A stretch of 64,000 nt of DNA from Hyalella azteca (Eukaryota; Arthropoda; Malacostraca; Amphipoda; Hyalellidae). This document shows positions 48,401 to 61,284 of this stretch, one piece after another. The translations under genes and the position numbers were made by a program. How positions within the stretch are numbered: position 1 is the first letter of the stretch; the number at the start of each line of letters is the position of its first letter. The stretch is from contig NW_025939285.1 of NCBI RefSeq assembly GCF_000764305.2, forward strand, positions 186,001 through 250,000, given 5' to 3'. The notes under the pieces were generated by a model. That model was not told the origin of the DNA and searched no databases. It saw nothing but the letters and a program-made list of their open reading frames with translations.

Positions 48401-51400
48401 CAGAAAGACGAAGGTGACGACGCCGATGTTATCATTCAGGAGCTTCCCTCGGCCTAATGATGAGCGACTTCCTTCGGTGCTCATCCGAGGGAAAGAACAG
48501 AGCAGGCCTGACAACCTCATCATATAGCATGAGAGCACAACCTTAGCAGTCTTTCTATTTCAATAATGAAGCAAAAAATAAACGTTGAATCTAATACAAC
48601 ACTACTCATGCGCATTCTTCTAAAACTCATGCGCATTCTTCGTTAAACAAACTAAAAACCATGAAATATGCCCTTGTAAGACCCTGATTGCCATTTAGAA
48701 TAAACTTTATTTTTAACGCTAAATATTACTTCTGTGAGATCCTGCACAATTGCCGAGTTACTGGGCTTTATCCCGCAGAAATGCTAGCGCCACGCCAGTG
48801 CCCAGGAACACACAGTCGGAATGAATGCTTATCAAATAAGAGGAAGCGATAAGCACACCCAATAAATAGGCTTAAAAACGTGGTCAATATTGCGGAATGA
48901 TTCAGCAGTTTTCATTTCAAGATTTGTCATGATTTAGCGAAGAATTTAACATTTCGTCGAACGCAAAAAAAAAGAAAGTTGGTCTACGAACAAATCTCAA
49001 AGCTAGAGAGAAATGTTTAGAAAGAATAATAAAGATAATAATAATTGTCTGCAAAATTACGATAAGTAAAATAATATGACATATAATGGATCACGTCCAA
49101 TGTGGGTACGACATGAAATTTTCGCACGATCCCTTAATTATACGTAGTTTTAGATCGTTTTATTTAACCATATTTAGGATAGCAGTACCTGCCAGATAAT
49201 TTGTTATTCTGCATTACTGCGTCTATATAGCGCATCAGCTGCGCTACTGTAAAATATATATAGCTTGTGACCGCCAAGGTTTTTGTTTGCGTTTATTGTC
49301 ATTATCGTAGTTAAATATCGTTTCATCGTGCAAATATATTTCCATTACCTTTCCTTTTAGAAAAATAAATTCTAAATTCACACCTAATGAATTCATAAAG
49401 ACTAAGGCACCTCCATTCGCGTAAGTTGAAGTGTTTCAGTTACGCTTTGAACAAATTGGTGTTTGAAATTAGTGATTACATTTTAAATATTTGTGTCAAT
49501 TAGAATCAAACATTTATGCTGATTATCCGTACATTTTCTGTGAGTTTTATTTATGTGCAGTATTTCTATCCCGCAGTTTAACAAAGAAGAAAGGAAAATG
49601 ACTTGAAGTGATTTTTTTCTCATTACTCCTACCAGGTTAGGTTAACATTAAGTTACTTTTGAAATTCTAGCCAGGGCATAGTGTGTCAAGTAAACTAACG
49701 ACTCCATGTTGAACGATGGTACATCAATATATAGTTTTAATATTCAATTTTAATTGAATTAAAACCATAAATTTTCATCAAAATTACTTTTCATCTTGAT
49801 TTTCTATCATAAAAAACGACATATTTGTCGAGCATTCATTTAAGAAAGCTCTTTAAATTTTCAAATAGTTTAAAACGAAGCCCAATTGTTTACGTAACCT
49901 TCGAAATTATTGGAAAGTCAGGAAGAATTATGACCTAACGGGAAAGAAGACGAAATTTCTCCCGGTAAGACTTCTTAATTGCATGGGAATAGAAAGACAG
50001 TAAAGTAACTGTGATTGTGTATAGGTCAGTAAAAATGAACTTTCCTACCACATTATTGTAATTCTAAAATTTAATCAAAGAAACAGAAATTTTAGCAAAT
50101 GGCAAACAGGCTAAACGAAGCTTACAACGGCTGAAGCGCACAATATCGTTCAAGACAAGACCGAAAGAACACATCCCGTTTTAAAAATCCGGCAATTTTA
50201 TGGTTAGGCGCATAAAGTAGGATCAACCGCTCAGCTAAATCCGCCGTCTATCGCCTAGAAGTACGGGATTTCAGCTCAAAAATATCTAAATGAATTATCA
50301 AACGAGGCTAAGCCGCCCGATCGGCGTACAAGAATGCGCGAAGTTGTCGGGAAGAAATTTTTTTACGGAGATCGTGTAGGATAAAACTTATGCTGGTCAA
50401 GTTTATAAACTACGAGGGGTGGAAGAAGTATGAACTGAATTAGAAGCATTAAGAATCTAAATGGGAACATGAATAATTTATTTTGAAAAGAACTAAAAAT
50501 GGATAAAATGGTAATAATTTAGAGAACTGAATAATTGTCACCTCTACAATAATTGTCACTGTTGTTGATTCTCTGTAGTTCACTGTAGTTGATTCAATTA
50601 TTGTCACTGTAGTTGATTTCACTAGCGAGTGAAAGTAATGCTTGAGAAGGCTAGCGTTCAAGTTGATGATGGATTTAAAGAGGCGAAATTAGAGAGTTAG
50701 AAGTCTTCAGCAAATGACCCCTAATTGTAAGAGACATCTTAGCCAACAGAGTTTAATGGAAATGAGCTTCCGTCTCTTCAAAGCGACAAAAATCCCCAAA
50801 TTAATCCTGGGTAAACAGCTCCCGCTTGGCTTCTTCCAAAAATCAGCTTGACTCCTTGGAAACATCAAGAATATATATAAATTAAATCATAATCAGCGTA
50901 AAATGAACGTATAAAAACATGCACTCCCAGGTAAAATTAAACTAATCGTACGAAACCACAAACTGAACAAAATGTCAAATTTGAACACTCGAGCATGACG
51001 ACATTCACTAAGAGGCTAAAGATCAACTGGCACTATTGGGCAAAAATTTGGCGGGTTATATGTATTCTACATTGACAAAATTCTGCATATTTCTAACGCA
51101 AAAAGATTAGCGATTCTCGGCTTGTTGACATCTTGAACCGATAACGTTTCATAACTTCGGCATGAAACGTGCAGATTATAAATGTTACGACCGTAACAAT
51201 TGTGATCTTCAAATAAATGGGCCTGCTACGATTTTAACTTGAGCGGCGAGTAGTTAATCAGGTAAATTCGTTGATCCACAGAAGTTGGAAAGCCACTCTA
51301 GATCAAAGCTTGTGATCAATTTCTCCACGGAATCCTAATTCGACTAACCGAATCAAAAATTACATTAATGTCTTGGTCGAAAGAAGAATTTCGTTAGAAA

Positions 51401-54400
51401 AGACGTCGAGTTGTAATTGAATTGGACGTATACGATGTAAAGAACTTCCTCGCCACTGATGATAAACTCGATGTGGACTCTCTTTGACAGAGAATCTACT
51501 GATTGCGTTATTGATTTGACTTTGATGCCAAACTCAAATATAAAAAATCAGAATTTACTATAGATATTCTATTACTGAGGCTTCAGCTGAAGCAGGAATT
51601 CTGGAACAAAGTCTGCAATCTCTGGTATTGACATCAAGAATTGGCATTTGAAATGACAAAGCATTTGCTCAAAATGAATTCCAAACATCTTTGCGCAGCA
51701 CAATAACTCTGTAGGATGTTGCAGTAGTAACAATATTTAACAAACTTAACATCAGAAAATAATCCAGCTTGCAACTGTGAGTTACAACGCAGGAAATAAA
51801 AACAGCAATCAAGTAAATCGTAGAATTACTATTTGTGAAGAACATAGATATGAGAACACTTGAGTACCTACAAACATTAGAAAAGCAATACAAGAGATTA
51901 CAACGACGAAACAAGTGGCGCTAACGGTACTTAAAGCAGCAATCAAATGAACACGCTTAGCACAGAGCCGCGGAGCTCATCTGAGCAAATTGAGACGACC
52001 GTAATCGCAAATAAAGAAAGAGATGAATAGTCATCAGACAACAATAAGGCACGTTCCGTTTAGACTGCGCGCACACACACACCCGACGCCAAAACAACAG
52101 CGCCCCAGCAAGGCTCAACCATGCATGTAGTACAGTTCTCCAGGAGGGCGGCCCAAGGGAGGAAAAATCGTTGCAGTGTTTGTCTAGTCTGATAGGGATA
52201 GCGGATGGCAAGTCTTCACAATAAAGCTGATAATTATGGCATGCATTTCGTTGATCAAAGGGATTTGAAATCACGATTCGCATTTCTCACGTCCAACCAC
52301 CAGCATATATTTCGGAAGAAAGCAAATGGACTCACAATTTGCGGGAAGATGGCGACCTCGATAGATATATTACACATCCTAAAATAAATTTCGTATTTAA
52401 CTTTGAAACCAAAAATTAAAATTAAGTGCACCTGTTCATCATTTAAAAGCCGCCTGCCTCGCAAAATCGCGACTCTTATTACAATAAATTTATATATCAC
52501 TTACCTCCTCTAGAATGACGAAGGCGGCCAATTATTTTCAGATAATCCAAGAAGATATACGAAATTTCAGTTTTCAATTTCAGCACCTTTTAATCCAGCC
52601 AATTTTCTTTGAATGAAGAAACAACTCTAGTTAATTGTCGAACACTACAGCGCGCACAGTTGTACTGAATGACACTGGTCATATATATCACTCTATGGCT
52701 TGATGCCGTCCATTGCTAGTTATTAGATTGCAACTTCTATACATTGCAACCTTATGATGAAGTTTTCACCTATTCAATATCACTAAACCAAATGCTTATT
52801 ACTTGGAGCAGTTGAATCTTGCACGAACACAGCACCAAGTACACAATCAAACACTGGTAACGGAATAGAGAAACATCAATGACGTACATGAAATAAAAAT
52901 ACACATAATTTTTAACTGAAATTATCATGATTAGAATTACATTCAAATTGGAATAGCGGCGCTTTGTTATCGATTTTCAGTGCCTCGAAATAAATTAACT
53001 CAGTCTACATTGACTATTTCCGAGATAAAAAGCTATTCAAATGGGAGAATTGTGTCAAAAGGTTCACGACTATATAAGTACCTATATGAGAAATAAATCG
53101 CAGAGACATAATTTCTTTAAGGCAGATGCGTTGGAAAAAAAATCACTGGAAGAGAATTACCTTGGCAGATACCGTACGTAACAACGAGCGGGCACCTATA
53201 GGGGTGTTAGTAGAGTCTTAAACATGTGAATTCCAGCAACAGGAGATCAGTCTATTGATTAAGGGGAAATGTGATCATTTTCATACCAAGCAGACATTCA
53301 AGAATATGAATATTAATTGAGCGCCTGGGATAATTCGCATGAAGGAAAAAGTACAAGCAGGGATGAATTAATAAATGATTCATGAATTTAATCGTTGTAT
53401 GATAAAATGAGTCGCTGACGAGTATGAAGAGACAAGCGAATCCAGTAAAGAATGCAGAATAATACTAAGCCAACCCCGCCATTGATAGAACGAGTGTGCG
53501 CCGTGTGCGGTTAGAATATATCTCACTAATTTGAAATTTCTCGAGAAAAATGTCTTTGAATAGTGAAAATTTATTCATTTATTATTCACAAGCGGTGTGG
53601 AGCAACGAAGTAATGAAGATAACAGATTAACAGAAGAAGGAACAAAACATCAGCCAGTCTCAATGATTATCAAATTCAATAATACACAGGAAAAGTTGTA
53701 TGCTAATTTAGCTGTAGATGTATGATGCTCATTCATTATAAATCTCACGTAATCGCGTGATGTAATTAATGTTCAATGCACATCAATGATTGGACAACAA
53801 TTACGGAAACAATTATAAAATTTTAAAAAAAAAAACTGAAAATTCAATGCTATCTGAGGATACAAAAGTGGATCACTAAGTAAGTATTTACGAGACGAAA
53901 AAATGCTGAAGTGAAATCTTGCGTAAATTTTGTACGCTACTAATAACAGTATAATGTGAACATCAATTCACAAGATTTCCACCCCAAAATTGTTCACTGA
54001 ACAAATCTGCATCAACGAAACAGTCTCAATCTTTCAACGGCGTAGTTTCTTTATATCACGAGCAAAAATATTTAAATCCTGTAACATTTTGTTCTTAGAT
54101 AACTCAATTTGATGCAATGAACTACAGGCATGAACAGAAAGATATGCGTCTTATACGGTAGTTCTAAACATAGCGATGAGAGAATTGAGTAAATTAACTG
54201 CGTTTCATAAAAGATTGACCGCGTACAAGGTGGTACTACTAAGGATGATAAATACTGACTTTGATTGCATACAAGCTATATAGGGAAAATGCAAACAGAT
54301 GTAGCGGGAGCTTTGTCTCCGATAAGGTGCACGAAGAAACGAAGAACGGCGGTGAAAACGCGAATATCGGCAGAATGACATCAATGAATCAGTGTTGGAT

Positions 54401-54739
54401 GAAATATTTGGTAGTCAAAGTAGTAGTATGAATAAAGCTCGCAGAAGTAAGCTGCAAATAGAAGATTTAAAAGTATACATGTATGAGAAGAGAAGCAAAT
54501 GAGAGAATTCGAAGCATTAGAAAAAGGTACAGAAGAGAAACTGGCTGGTAAGGAGCTGAGATTGTGATGGTATACGCGCACGAAAAGTAGATACAGACAT
54601 CCTCGCGAGAGGCGCGCCAGGCAGCCCAGGTAAGGCGATGTTTAGTCGTCAGACAGGCACTACGTCCGCCCTGCAACCTTGCCTCTAGTCTCGCCACTGC
54701 CTGGCTACGCAACTTGCAACTGCTGGCATATAACTCGCT
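45486..54739. other. Long non-coding stretch
   Basis: Nine kilobases with no supportable gene, RNA gene or transposon. Small items: (ACTAGT)n at about 46485-46497, duplicated ACTCATGCGCATTCTTC at about 48604-48640, three short repeats of ATTGTCACTGTAGTTGATT-type around 50530-50620, and a (CA)n run near 52071. Frames up to 108 codons (51957-52283, minus) carry no recognised domain. Confidence 0.5.
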
Positions 54740-54925
54740 TTAAAATCTTGAGCCAAAGTGCTCTCAAGGAAGATTTTCTTTATTATTACACCACGTTGCA
54801 GGAATCATTGAATGTTTAGTTACTAGGTCATTTTTAAATCTTGAGCCCAAGTGCTCTCAAGGAAGATTTTCTTCATTATTACACAACGTTGCATGAATCA
54901 TTGAATGTCTAGTTACTAGGTCATA
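54740..54925. repeat. 93-bp tandem duplication
   Basis: ATCTTGAGCC...AAGTGCTCTCAAGGAAGATT begins copies at 54745 and 54838 (93-bp step), both ending TAGTTACTAGGTCAT. CTTGAG/CTCAAG form a small stem in each unit. About seven differences by eye. Confidence 0.93.
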
Positions 54926-57199
54926 GGCTATTACACATGCCGGTAGCTTTTGTGTTAACTTTAAATTGTAACATGGATATAATTGATTGTGTTTTGGAAT
55001 ATTTCACTCGGGTCATCGACACCGATTTATGAATAAATCACTTGAACTTGTAGTAGTTGTAGTCTGAGTGACTCAAGCCAGATACTGAGATAGGTAGGTA
55101 CGCATTTTGCAACGATGCTGAATTGGCTGCGTGACAATAAATGTGATCGATTTTAATAGCGAAACTTAAAAGTTCAAGCATTTGTTGACCGGTATAATTT
55201 AATATAATTTCCAATAAAAAACAACCACATGTTGATATTGAATTTATCAGTTTCCACATAACTGACATAAGTGGTGTTTTGCGTATTCGGTGTACACTGT
55301 ACAGCATATGTAAATGAACTCTTTTTACAGCGTCCTAATATATCGTAATATCGATAGGAAATTAATTTTGAACTTTCTTCTTTTATCAGAGAAGAAAAAT
55401 AACATACACTCTTATCATCCACGAGTTTGATTCAACATCAACAGAAAAACATCAGAAAAGACATGATTACTCAGTCAACCTAACGGTTGATCTAACAAAA
55501 ACGAAGAGCTCCAGGCTCGTGCAGAGACTGCCCGCAGAAATTTCACGCACACCTCACACCACGACAGTCAAGCGGTAACTGACTGCAGGAAAAAGTGGCA
55601 TTAGGAGCAGCCCTGACTCGACCACGGCAGCTGGAAGGATTTGTCAGCGCCTTCATTCCGTGACGGTAAAAGCTCGTTACATGAATGACATAGATGGTAA
55701 ATTTGTCACAAAATGAATGGATACAAACGCATTTTAGAATATACTGCAACTTATATTATCAGCGAAATTTCAAGGAAAAGAGTAACTGTCTTTTCGGTTC
55801 AAGCTTAAGTAATTCACCTGTCTTTTTCCTAACAATAAAACTCGATCCTGCCCTAAATGCTTGCTGAGATAGCAAATTCTCAATTTAATGAAAATCGGAT
55901 AATATCAACTGGTATATTACTACAATAGTCTTGACCTGCTACTAACTTACTAAGCGGAAAATCTCGTGCTTAAAAGACTTTCCAAATTGAAACTTCTTAG
56001 TTGCGCCTGGTGTCGTGTACACTTCAAAGGAAGATCAAATTTCTTCGCACGTACTTGAAACTTCCATCGCATTAAATCATATTGAAGCATGTAGAAAATA
56101 TTAATAGACTATTGTGGAGTTTCACTTCATAGGAACTGTGATTAGTCTATCATGAGTGATATCGAAGTATTTTTCGCTGTAATAAAGTTTCTTTTACTGT
56201 CTGTCACAAATGGTTCCTGAATGCACCACATTTGACCCATTTTCTGGCAGAGGTACACATTTTTCCGGTTAGCTACCACTTACAGCACAAACGAATGAGC
56301 GTGTGCCGAGGCTGAATGAATGGTTACTCTCTAATGAAAAGTAACGATTTCATCATATAACATAATTTTTCGAAATAAATTTGTGTTTTAACAAGTTTCG
56401 AGGGTTATGCAAAAATGTACACGCCATTACGCGAGTACACATTAACATACCCAGGTAGTATTTAGTATTACATAATTAACGGGGACAACATTATTGTAAC
56501 CGTCTAAGTCGGCAATGAACAAGAACGAACTCACGTACGCGAACAAACGATGAAGAGTTTGCAAAATAGCTGACATTTTGCGTATAGATGCTATTTTCGA
56601 TTTGCGTATAGCACTTCGATTGCGTTTTGCACTTCGATTTGCGCATAGAATGCGATACATAATTAAATTAATTTCGCTTTCCCTGGGATATTTATTAACA
56701 ATAATTTCGTCGGCATTATTAAAATTAGCGTCTACCGTTAAACAACATTTATTTGCCCTCCACAATTACGTCAACCTAATAACTGTAATAAGTTCATGTT
56801 TACATCATAGAATTTACAATACATTCATGTTCATCTTATAACATCTTCGCAATTATGATCTAAGGGTCGGGAAACCTTAAAGATCACGCGGCTGAGATTG
56901 TGGTGCACCGCACGCGCTGAGGGCAACAAACCTTAGTATTCCCCCCCTCCCCTCACATCTTCATAACCTGCACGAGGTTCCGGCTTCCCTCCCCACCCCC
57001 AGGCGGTTGGTTTCATCACTTGATGACGGCTTGCCTCCTCGACGACATGACATTCAGGTTGGAGAGCGGCAGAAAGAGTTCTGAATAAAATCACCATTCG
57101 GGTAATTCCTTAGAGAAAATAACTGAATAAAAGTTATAGAGTATGTATAAGCTTATTCGTACACATAGATTTACTAACATAATATTGTATTTCTAGTAT
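54926..57199. other. Non-coding stretch
   Basis: No supported gene. Around 56579-56655 short phrases (GCGTATAG, CACTTCGATT, TTTGCG) are repeated irregularly and produce overlapping 87- and 107-codon frames on opposite strands. CT/C-rich patches lie at about 56940-57000. Confidence 0.45.
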
Positions 57200-57870
57200 T
57201 TTATTACTAGCAAAAAAAGCAAATCTTTACTTATTTTGTTCCTTCTCTTACAATTTTTTTGTCAGTCAATTATGGATATAAAGAATGATATATAATAGAG
57301 TAGACACCATTCGTTACAAGATTATGCTGTATCTCTAGCTACGTCCAAAAATTTTGCCTAATGTGCCTAACTTAAAAAAACTATTTTTAATATCAAACTT
57401 ATAAATCAAGATTATTAAGATTATTTATTTATTAAACCAACTTTAGCAAACATTATTTCAAATATCACATGTATATCGCAGGAAAAACAGTCATCTTCCT
57501 TCAAAATACTCAGACAAGCACTTATCTTAAACTTAATGCTTGTTTCACCTACCCAACATCTACGAGCCAGCGTCAGCACAACTTCAGCAACAGGCTCTGT
57601 TTACCGTCACCTGTTCTACTCGTCAGGTCGTATGACTCCTGACACATAGCGTAGTGTGTCGTGGCGCTCCCAGCTGTCGAGTTTTCGACATGCCTGATTA
57701 AATTGGGGATTTTAAAAAATAGATATTATAGAGAGAGACGTTTCTTAGTTTCTTCTCGTCTCATATCTTTTAAAGTTGGGTGAATCGGAGTGATCTACTC
57801 CACCAAATTTACGTTACGTTCAGGTTCAAGATACCGGTATTCATTACTTATCGTTTTGTCAGGTAGTCTA

Positions 57871-58011
57871 CAACGTTTCAATGTAAACAACCTTTCCCAC
57901 GGTCTCGACACAACGGCGCCGCATTCTTAGCATTCTTAACATCTATGCATAATACATGTTCAATATTACCTACTGTCCATATTACCTACTTTATTCATTT
58001 CCCTTTTACTT
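57871..58011. repeat. 141-bp direct repeat, first copy
   Basis: The sequence from CAACGTTTCAATGTAAACAA to CATTTCCCTTTTACTT is identical, base for base as far as I can see, to 61143-61283. Here it continues into CTCTAAAAAAAAAGG. The second copy stops at an assembly N. Confidence 0.93.
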
Positions 58012-59427
58012 CTCTAAAAAAAAAGGCTCAAGACTTTTTTTTTTCTTCTATCCTAGTGATATTTCTTAATGTTGAAAGCGAACAAACTTACATTACAATA
58101 AATTGACAAACCTAAATTATTCGTGACCACCATTCGTACACATGAATTATTTCTTGACATTCTCAGTAAACGATCATTATTCCAACATACAAATCGTTAG
58201 CCTAATATCTCACGGTCCCTAAATTCCTTCGTAAACACATGAGAAATGAAACATCCTACAAAATATCCACCTAAAACAAGAATTATTCCTATCAACTCAT
58301 GACTCGACACCGATATATTTCTATTAAATAGTCTTCGCACAGACAAGAAACATCCACAAAATTCAAACACATTAATATCATTCCCTATTCACTTCTTACA
58401 TCTTCATCACCCTTTGCTTTATTAAATCATATTACTCCGAACACCGGATTTTACAGTCATTTGCCGCAGAACTAAAGCACTACGTGAGTTTTAAACATTT
58501 ACGGGTTGCAGCGAGAACAATGTCTCCTGCGTATCTCTTGTTTAAGAATTCAGACAGGCAGGTTGGCGAACTAAACACAAAGAAAAAATAAAAACCTATC
58601 CCTACCTACAACATATCCTCAGCTTGATCAGTGTGCATTTTCTACAGCCATCACTCGATCAAAATCGTCGCGCCTATCAATCGCGCATTATCGTATCAAA
58701 TCTCCGCCTTTTCAACGGCGTCTCGTTATTTCAAAAATATCTCTGCCATCCCGGCAATACGAGTTCCCTTCCTGGCATGCCTGAATGCTTTCCCTAAACA
58801 TTTCCTTATCATTGAGTTCTCGCAGAACTATTCAACAAACTTCTCGTAATTCATCATTCTATGTAGCGAAATTAGATCATCACCTTGGTCTTTAATATCT
58901 CAATAGAATCTATCGTTTCTATTATCTCTCAAATCCACATAAGTTTTTATGACTCGCTCGTAATAATCTTGCCTTCGAAGGGGCAGCACCCTATTAGAAA
59001 TATTCGTACATCGCACATCCTATAATAGTTTCATCTCCCGCTACAGATATCCGAACTCGTTCTCGCTCATTCAGCTCATTACTATAGTTTTTCATTAACC
59101 AAATTCGTACGCAATTAAATTCTTGTCATCACTGACTCAAACCACATTCATTTACCGTCCTCAATCACTCTTCTTCTTCTTCTATTTGTAGTTGAAGGAG
59201 CTCTGGAGACGCGTCCAAGGTAGCCCCTCGACAGGACGGTGACCTCAATCACTCGGCAGTCTAGTGTAATTCTAAGTTAAAATGAACACGACAACTTCTA
59301 CACTTAACTACAAGTCAAAATACTGGGCCTAAAAATTTCCCACTAAAATTTAATTCCTGAAAAGTTTCAATCCTGTGACATTGAGTTATAAACGCTTATT
59401 AAAAATTTGTGTCTACAATCGGTCCGG

Positions 59428-59648
59428 AAAAAAAAATTCTTCTCAGCAAAAAAAAAATATCAGAAAATATCTATTTGATAAAAATGTCCGTTTGCGCACA
59501 TAAAAAAAAATCATAACGAGAATATAATTTTGACAACTAGCAAAAAAAATAAATCACAACTAACGATAATTTTCTGAAAGTGACACTATACCGTGCAAAA
59601 AAAACGGTTTGGATGAATAACTAGAAATCACTACACAAGTAAAAAAAA
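59428..59648. repeat. Six phased-looking A8-A10 tracts
   Basis: Runs of eight to ten A's start at about 59428, 59448, 59502, 59542, 59597 and 59641, all on the plus strand. Spacing is irregular (20-55 bp), so intrinsic curvature is possible but helical phasing is not evident. No gene. Confidence 0.6.
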
Positions 59649-60399
59649 TTCTGCCCGCCTGACCACCTTAATCTCTAAATTCTTTAATAAGCTATGCACT
59701 ATCTCTAAATATTATCTCAATTAATTTAACACTTTGAACTTCTATGAGAACATCTTAGTATTATAACACCACCTTGAATCAGACTCACTGCACGTCTGAG
59801 CACGATACGGTCTATAAATGTTTTGCAGACATCGCAAATAATGATTTTGTTGCCATTACTATTGCATGAGAAAGAACAAAATCTTCTCAAACAATTTCTG
59901 GCACAATATCGACGGTCCTAAATTTCACACATTGGCTAAATAAATTTTCCGCAGAACTAAAATTGTCAGTATTAAAACGGAATTATTCTATGAATACGAA
60001 CCTCTCAATGTATTTTGCCGCAAAACCTTCCAAACCCCACAATCCTGACTCCATGATTAAATAAGGGTTTAAAAAAAATGTTTAAGTTACGATTTCAGAT
60101 TTGCGATTTTTCTCTATTTTTATTATACTTTTATTATTGTTGGCAATCTCTTTAATTTCGTCAGGTTAGGTCCGCAGTGGCCATTTTTGGCACGTGAATA
60201 GGTTCTCGTATGAAAGGTTTCGGCAAAATATAGTACAAAGAGAGGGTTTTAATGAAACACTGATACATTTCATATTAAATTGAGAAATTCACGTTCACAT
60301 CCTACGTTGACAAAAATCTCTAGTACTTGAAAAATGTAATTTGAACACATCAAAAGTGAGACATCATTTAAATCATCTAATGTTACCGGTACAATGCTG

Positions 60400-61200
60400 G
60401 TGCATTGCAGTTCCGTTGAGCCGTACGACTATTGTAAACGACCGTAACTCGCGCACACGTTTACGACCGTAGGTTGAGCGGCCGTACCGTTGCTGTATTC
60501 TCGCGTGCAGCCGTATTTCAAGTGGCCGTACAGCATGCAGCTGTATCGTGCGTCTCTCTTCACAGTTGCTCTTTCTTCATGACTGTCGTATCTCGTTGAT
60601 ATAGATGTCTCACGGTCAGTCTGGCCGTAGATTACTTGTAGGTTTACTGCGGCTGATGGTTGTGACCGTATTGTTTCTTCTGATGAGAACTGCGCTGCAC
60701 CGATGATAACTGCCCGCCGTGCTCTGTAGTTGAGTCTCCGTGACTGCAGGTGTTATAACCGCTGGATAACTCGTGGCTTCTCGCGTTGTCTCACGACTGA
60801 GCCGCAGCCGTAGTGATGATGTTGACCGTATAATATGTTAAAGTCGTAGCCGTCCATTGTATATGTTTGACGCGCTCACAGGAATTTTGGCTGCTTCGAT
60901 AAGTCTGGGTTTCTCGCGACCGTCAATGTTCGAAAACGGTAACACCGCCGGCCTGACGGCCGCAGCCGTTTGTACGTCCGCTAACTGCAGACGCACGTGC
61001 GTGACGGTCTCCGCCGTAGAACCAACAACCCTTGGCGCGAAATCTGAGGTCCTTATATACGCTAGAGTCGTGCACAGTTAAGCCTAGCGCTCGGGAGACG
61101 CTACATTCCTTCGAATGGAATTTCCCTCGCAACGCTGAGCGCCAACGTTTCAATGTAAACAACCTTTCCCACGGTCTCGACACAACGGCGCCGCATTCTT
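60400..61200. promoter_or_regulatory. CpG-dense segment with CCGTA cluster
   Basis: CG dinucleotides are far denser than elsewhere in the window (about ten in 60961-61020). Within 60421-60830 the pentamer CCGTA occurs at 60421, 60442, 60467, 60482, 60511, 60526, 60625, 60666, 60808 and 60826, always on the plus strand. I saw no TACGG there. The segment could be a promoter-proximal CpG island or decayed tandem repeat. Two overlapping frames on opposite strands (74 and 86 codons) have no recognised domain. Confidence 0.4.
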
Positions 61201-61283
61201 AGCATTCTTAACATCTATGCATAATACATGTTCAATATTACCTACTGTCCATATTACCTACTTTATTCATTTCCCTTTTACTT
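61143..61283. repeat. 141-bp direct repeat, second copy
   Basis: Identical copy of 57871-58011, ending immediately before the N at 61284. A repeat that terminates exactly at a gap is more likely a duplicated contig end than a biological LTR. It lacks TG...CA ends. Confidence 0.93.
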
Positions 61284-61284
61284 N
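61284..61284. other. Assembly gap (single N)
   Basis: The only ambiguous base in the window. It marks a join between two pieces, so the distance and order of the retrotransposon segment relative to everything left of here are not proved by this sequence. Confidence 0.95.

Larger units (their letters stand above)
57200..59800. other. G-poor (C-over-G skewed) segment
   Basis: Plus-strand lines here often contain only two to six G's per 60 bases, while C is common (for example 58381-58440). The skew covers about 2.6 kb and no gene is visible. Strand-asymmetric composition of this kind can come from long transcription units or from a decayed element, but nothing in the sequence decides between them. 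It includes one copy of the 141-bp repeat. Confidence 0.5.

Noticed and set aside
57871..61283. LTR retrotransposon with 141-bp LTRs
   Set aside because: The ends are not TG...CA, there is no primer-binding site, no polypurine tract or gag/pol frame between, and one copy ends exactly at the N.
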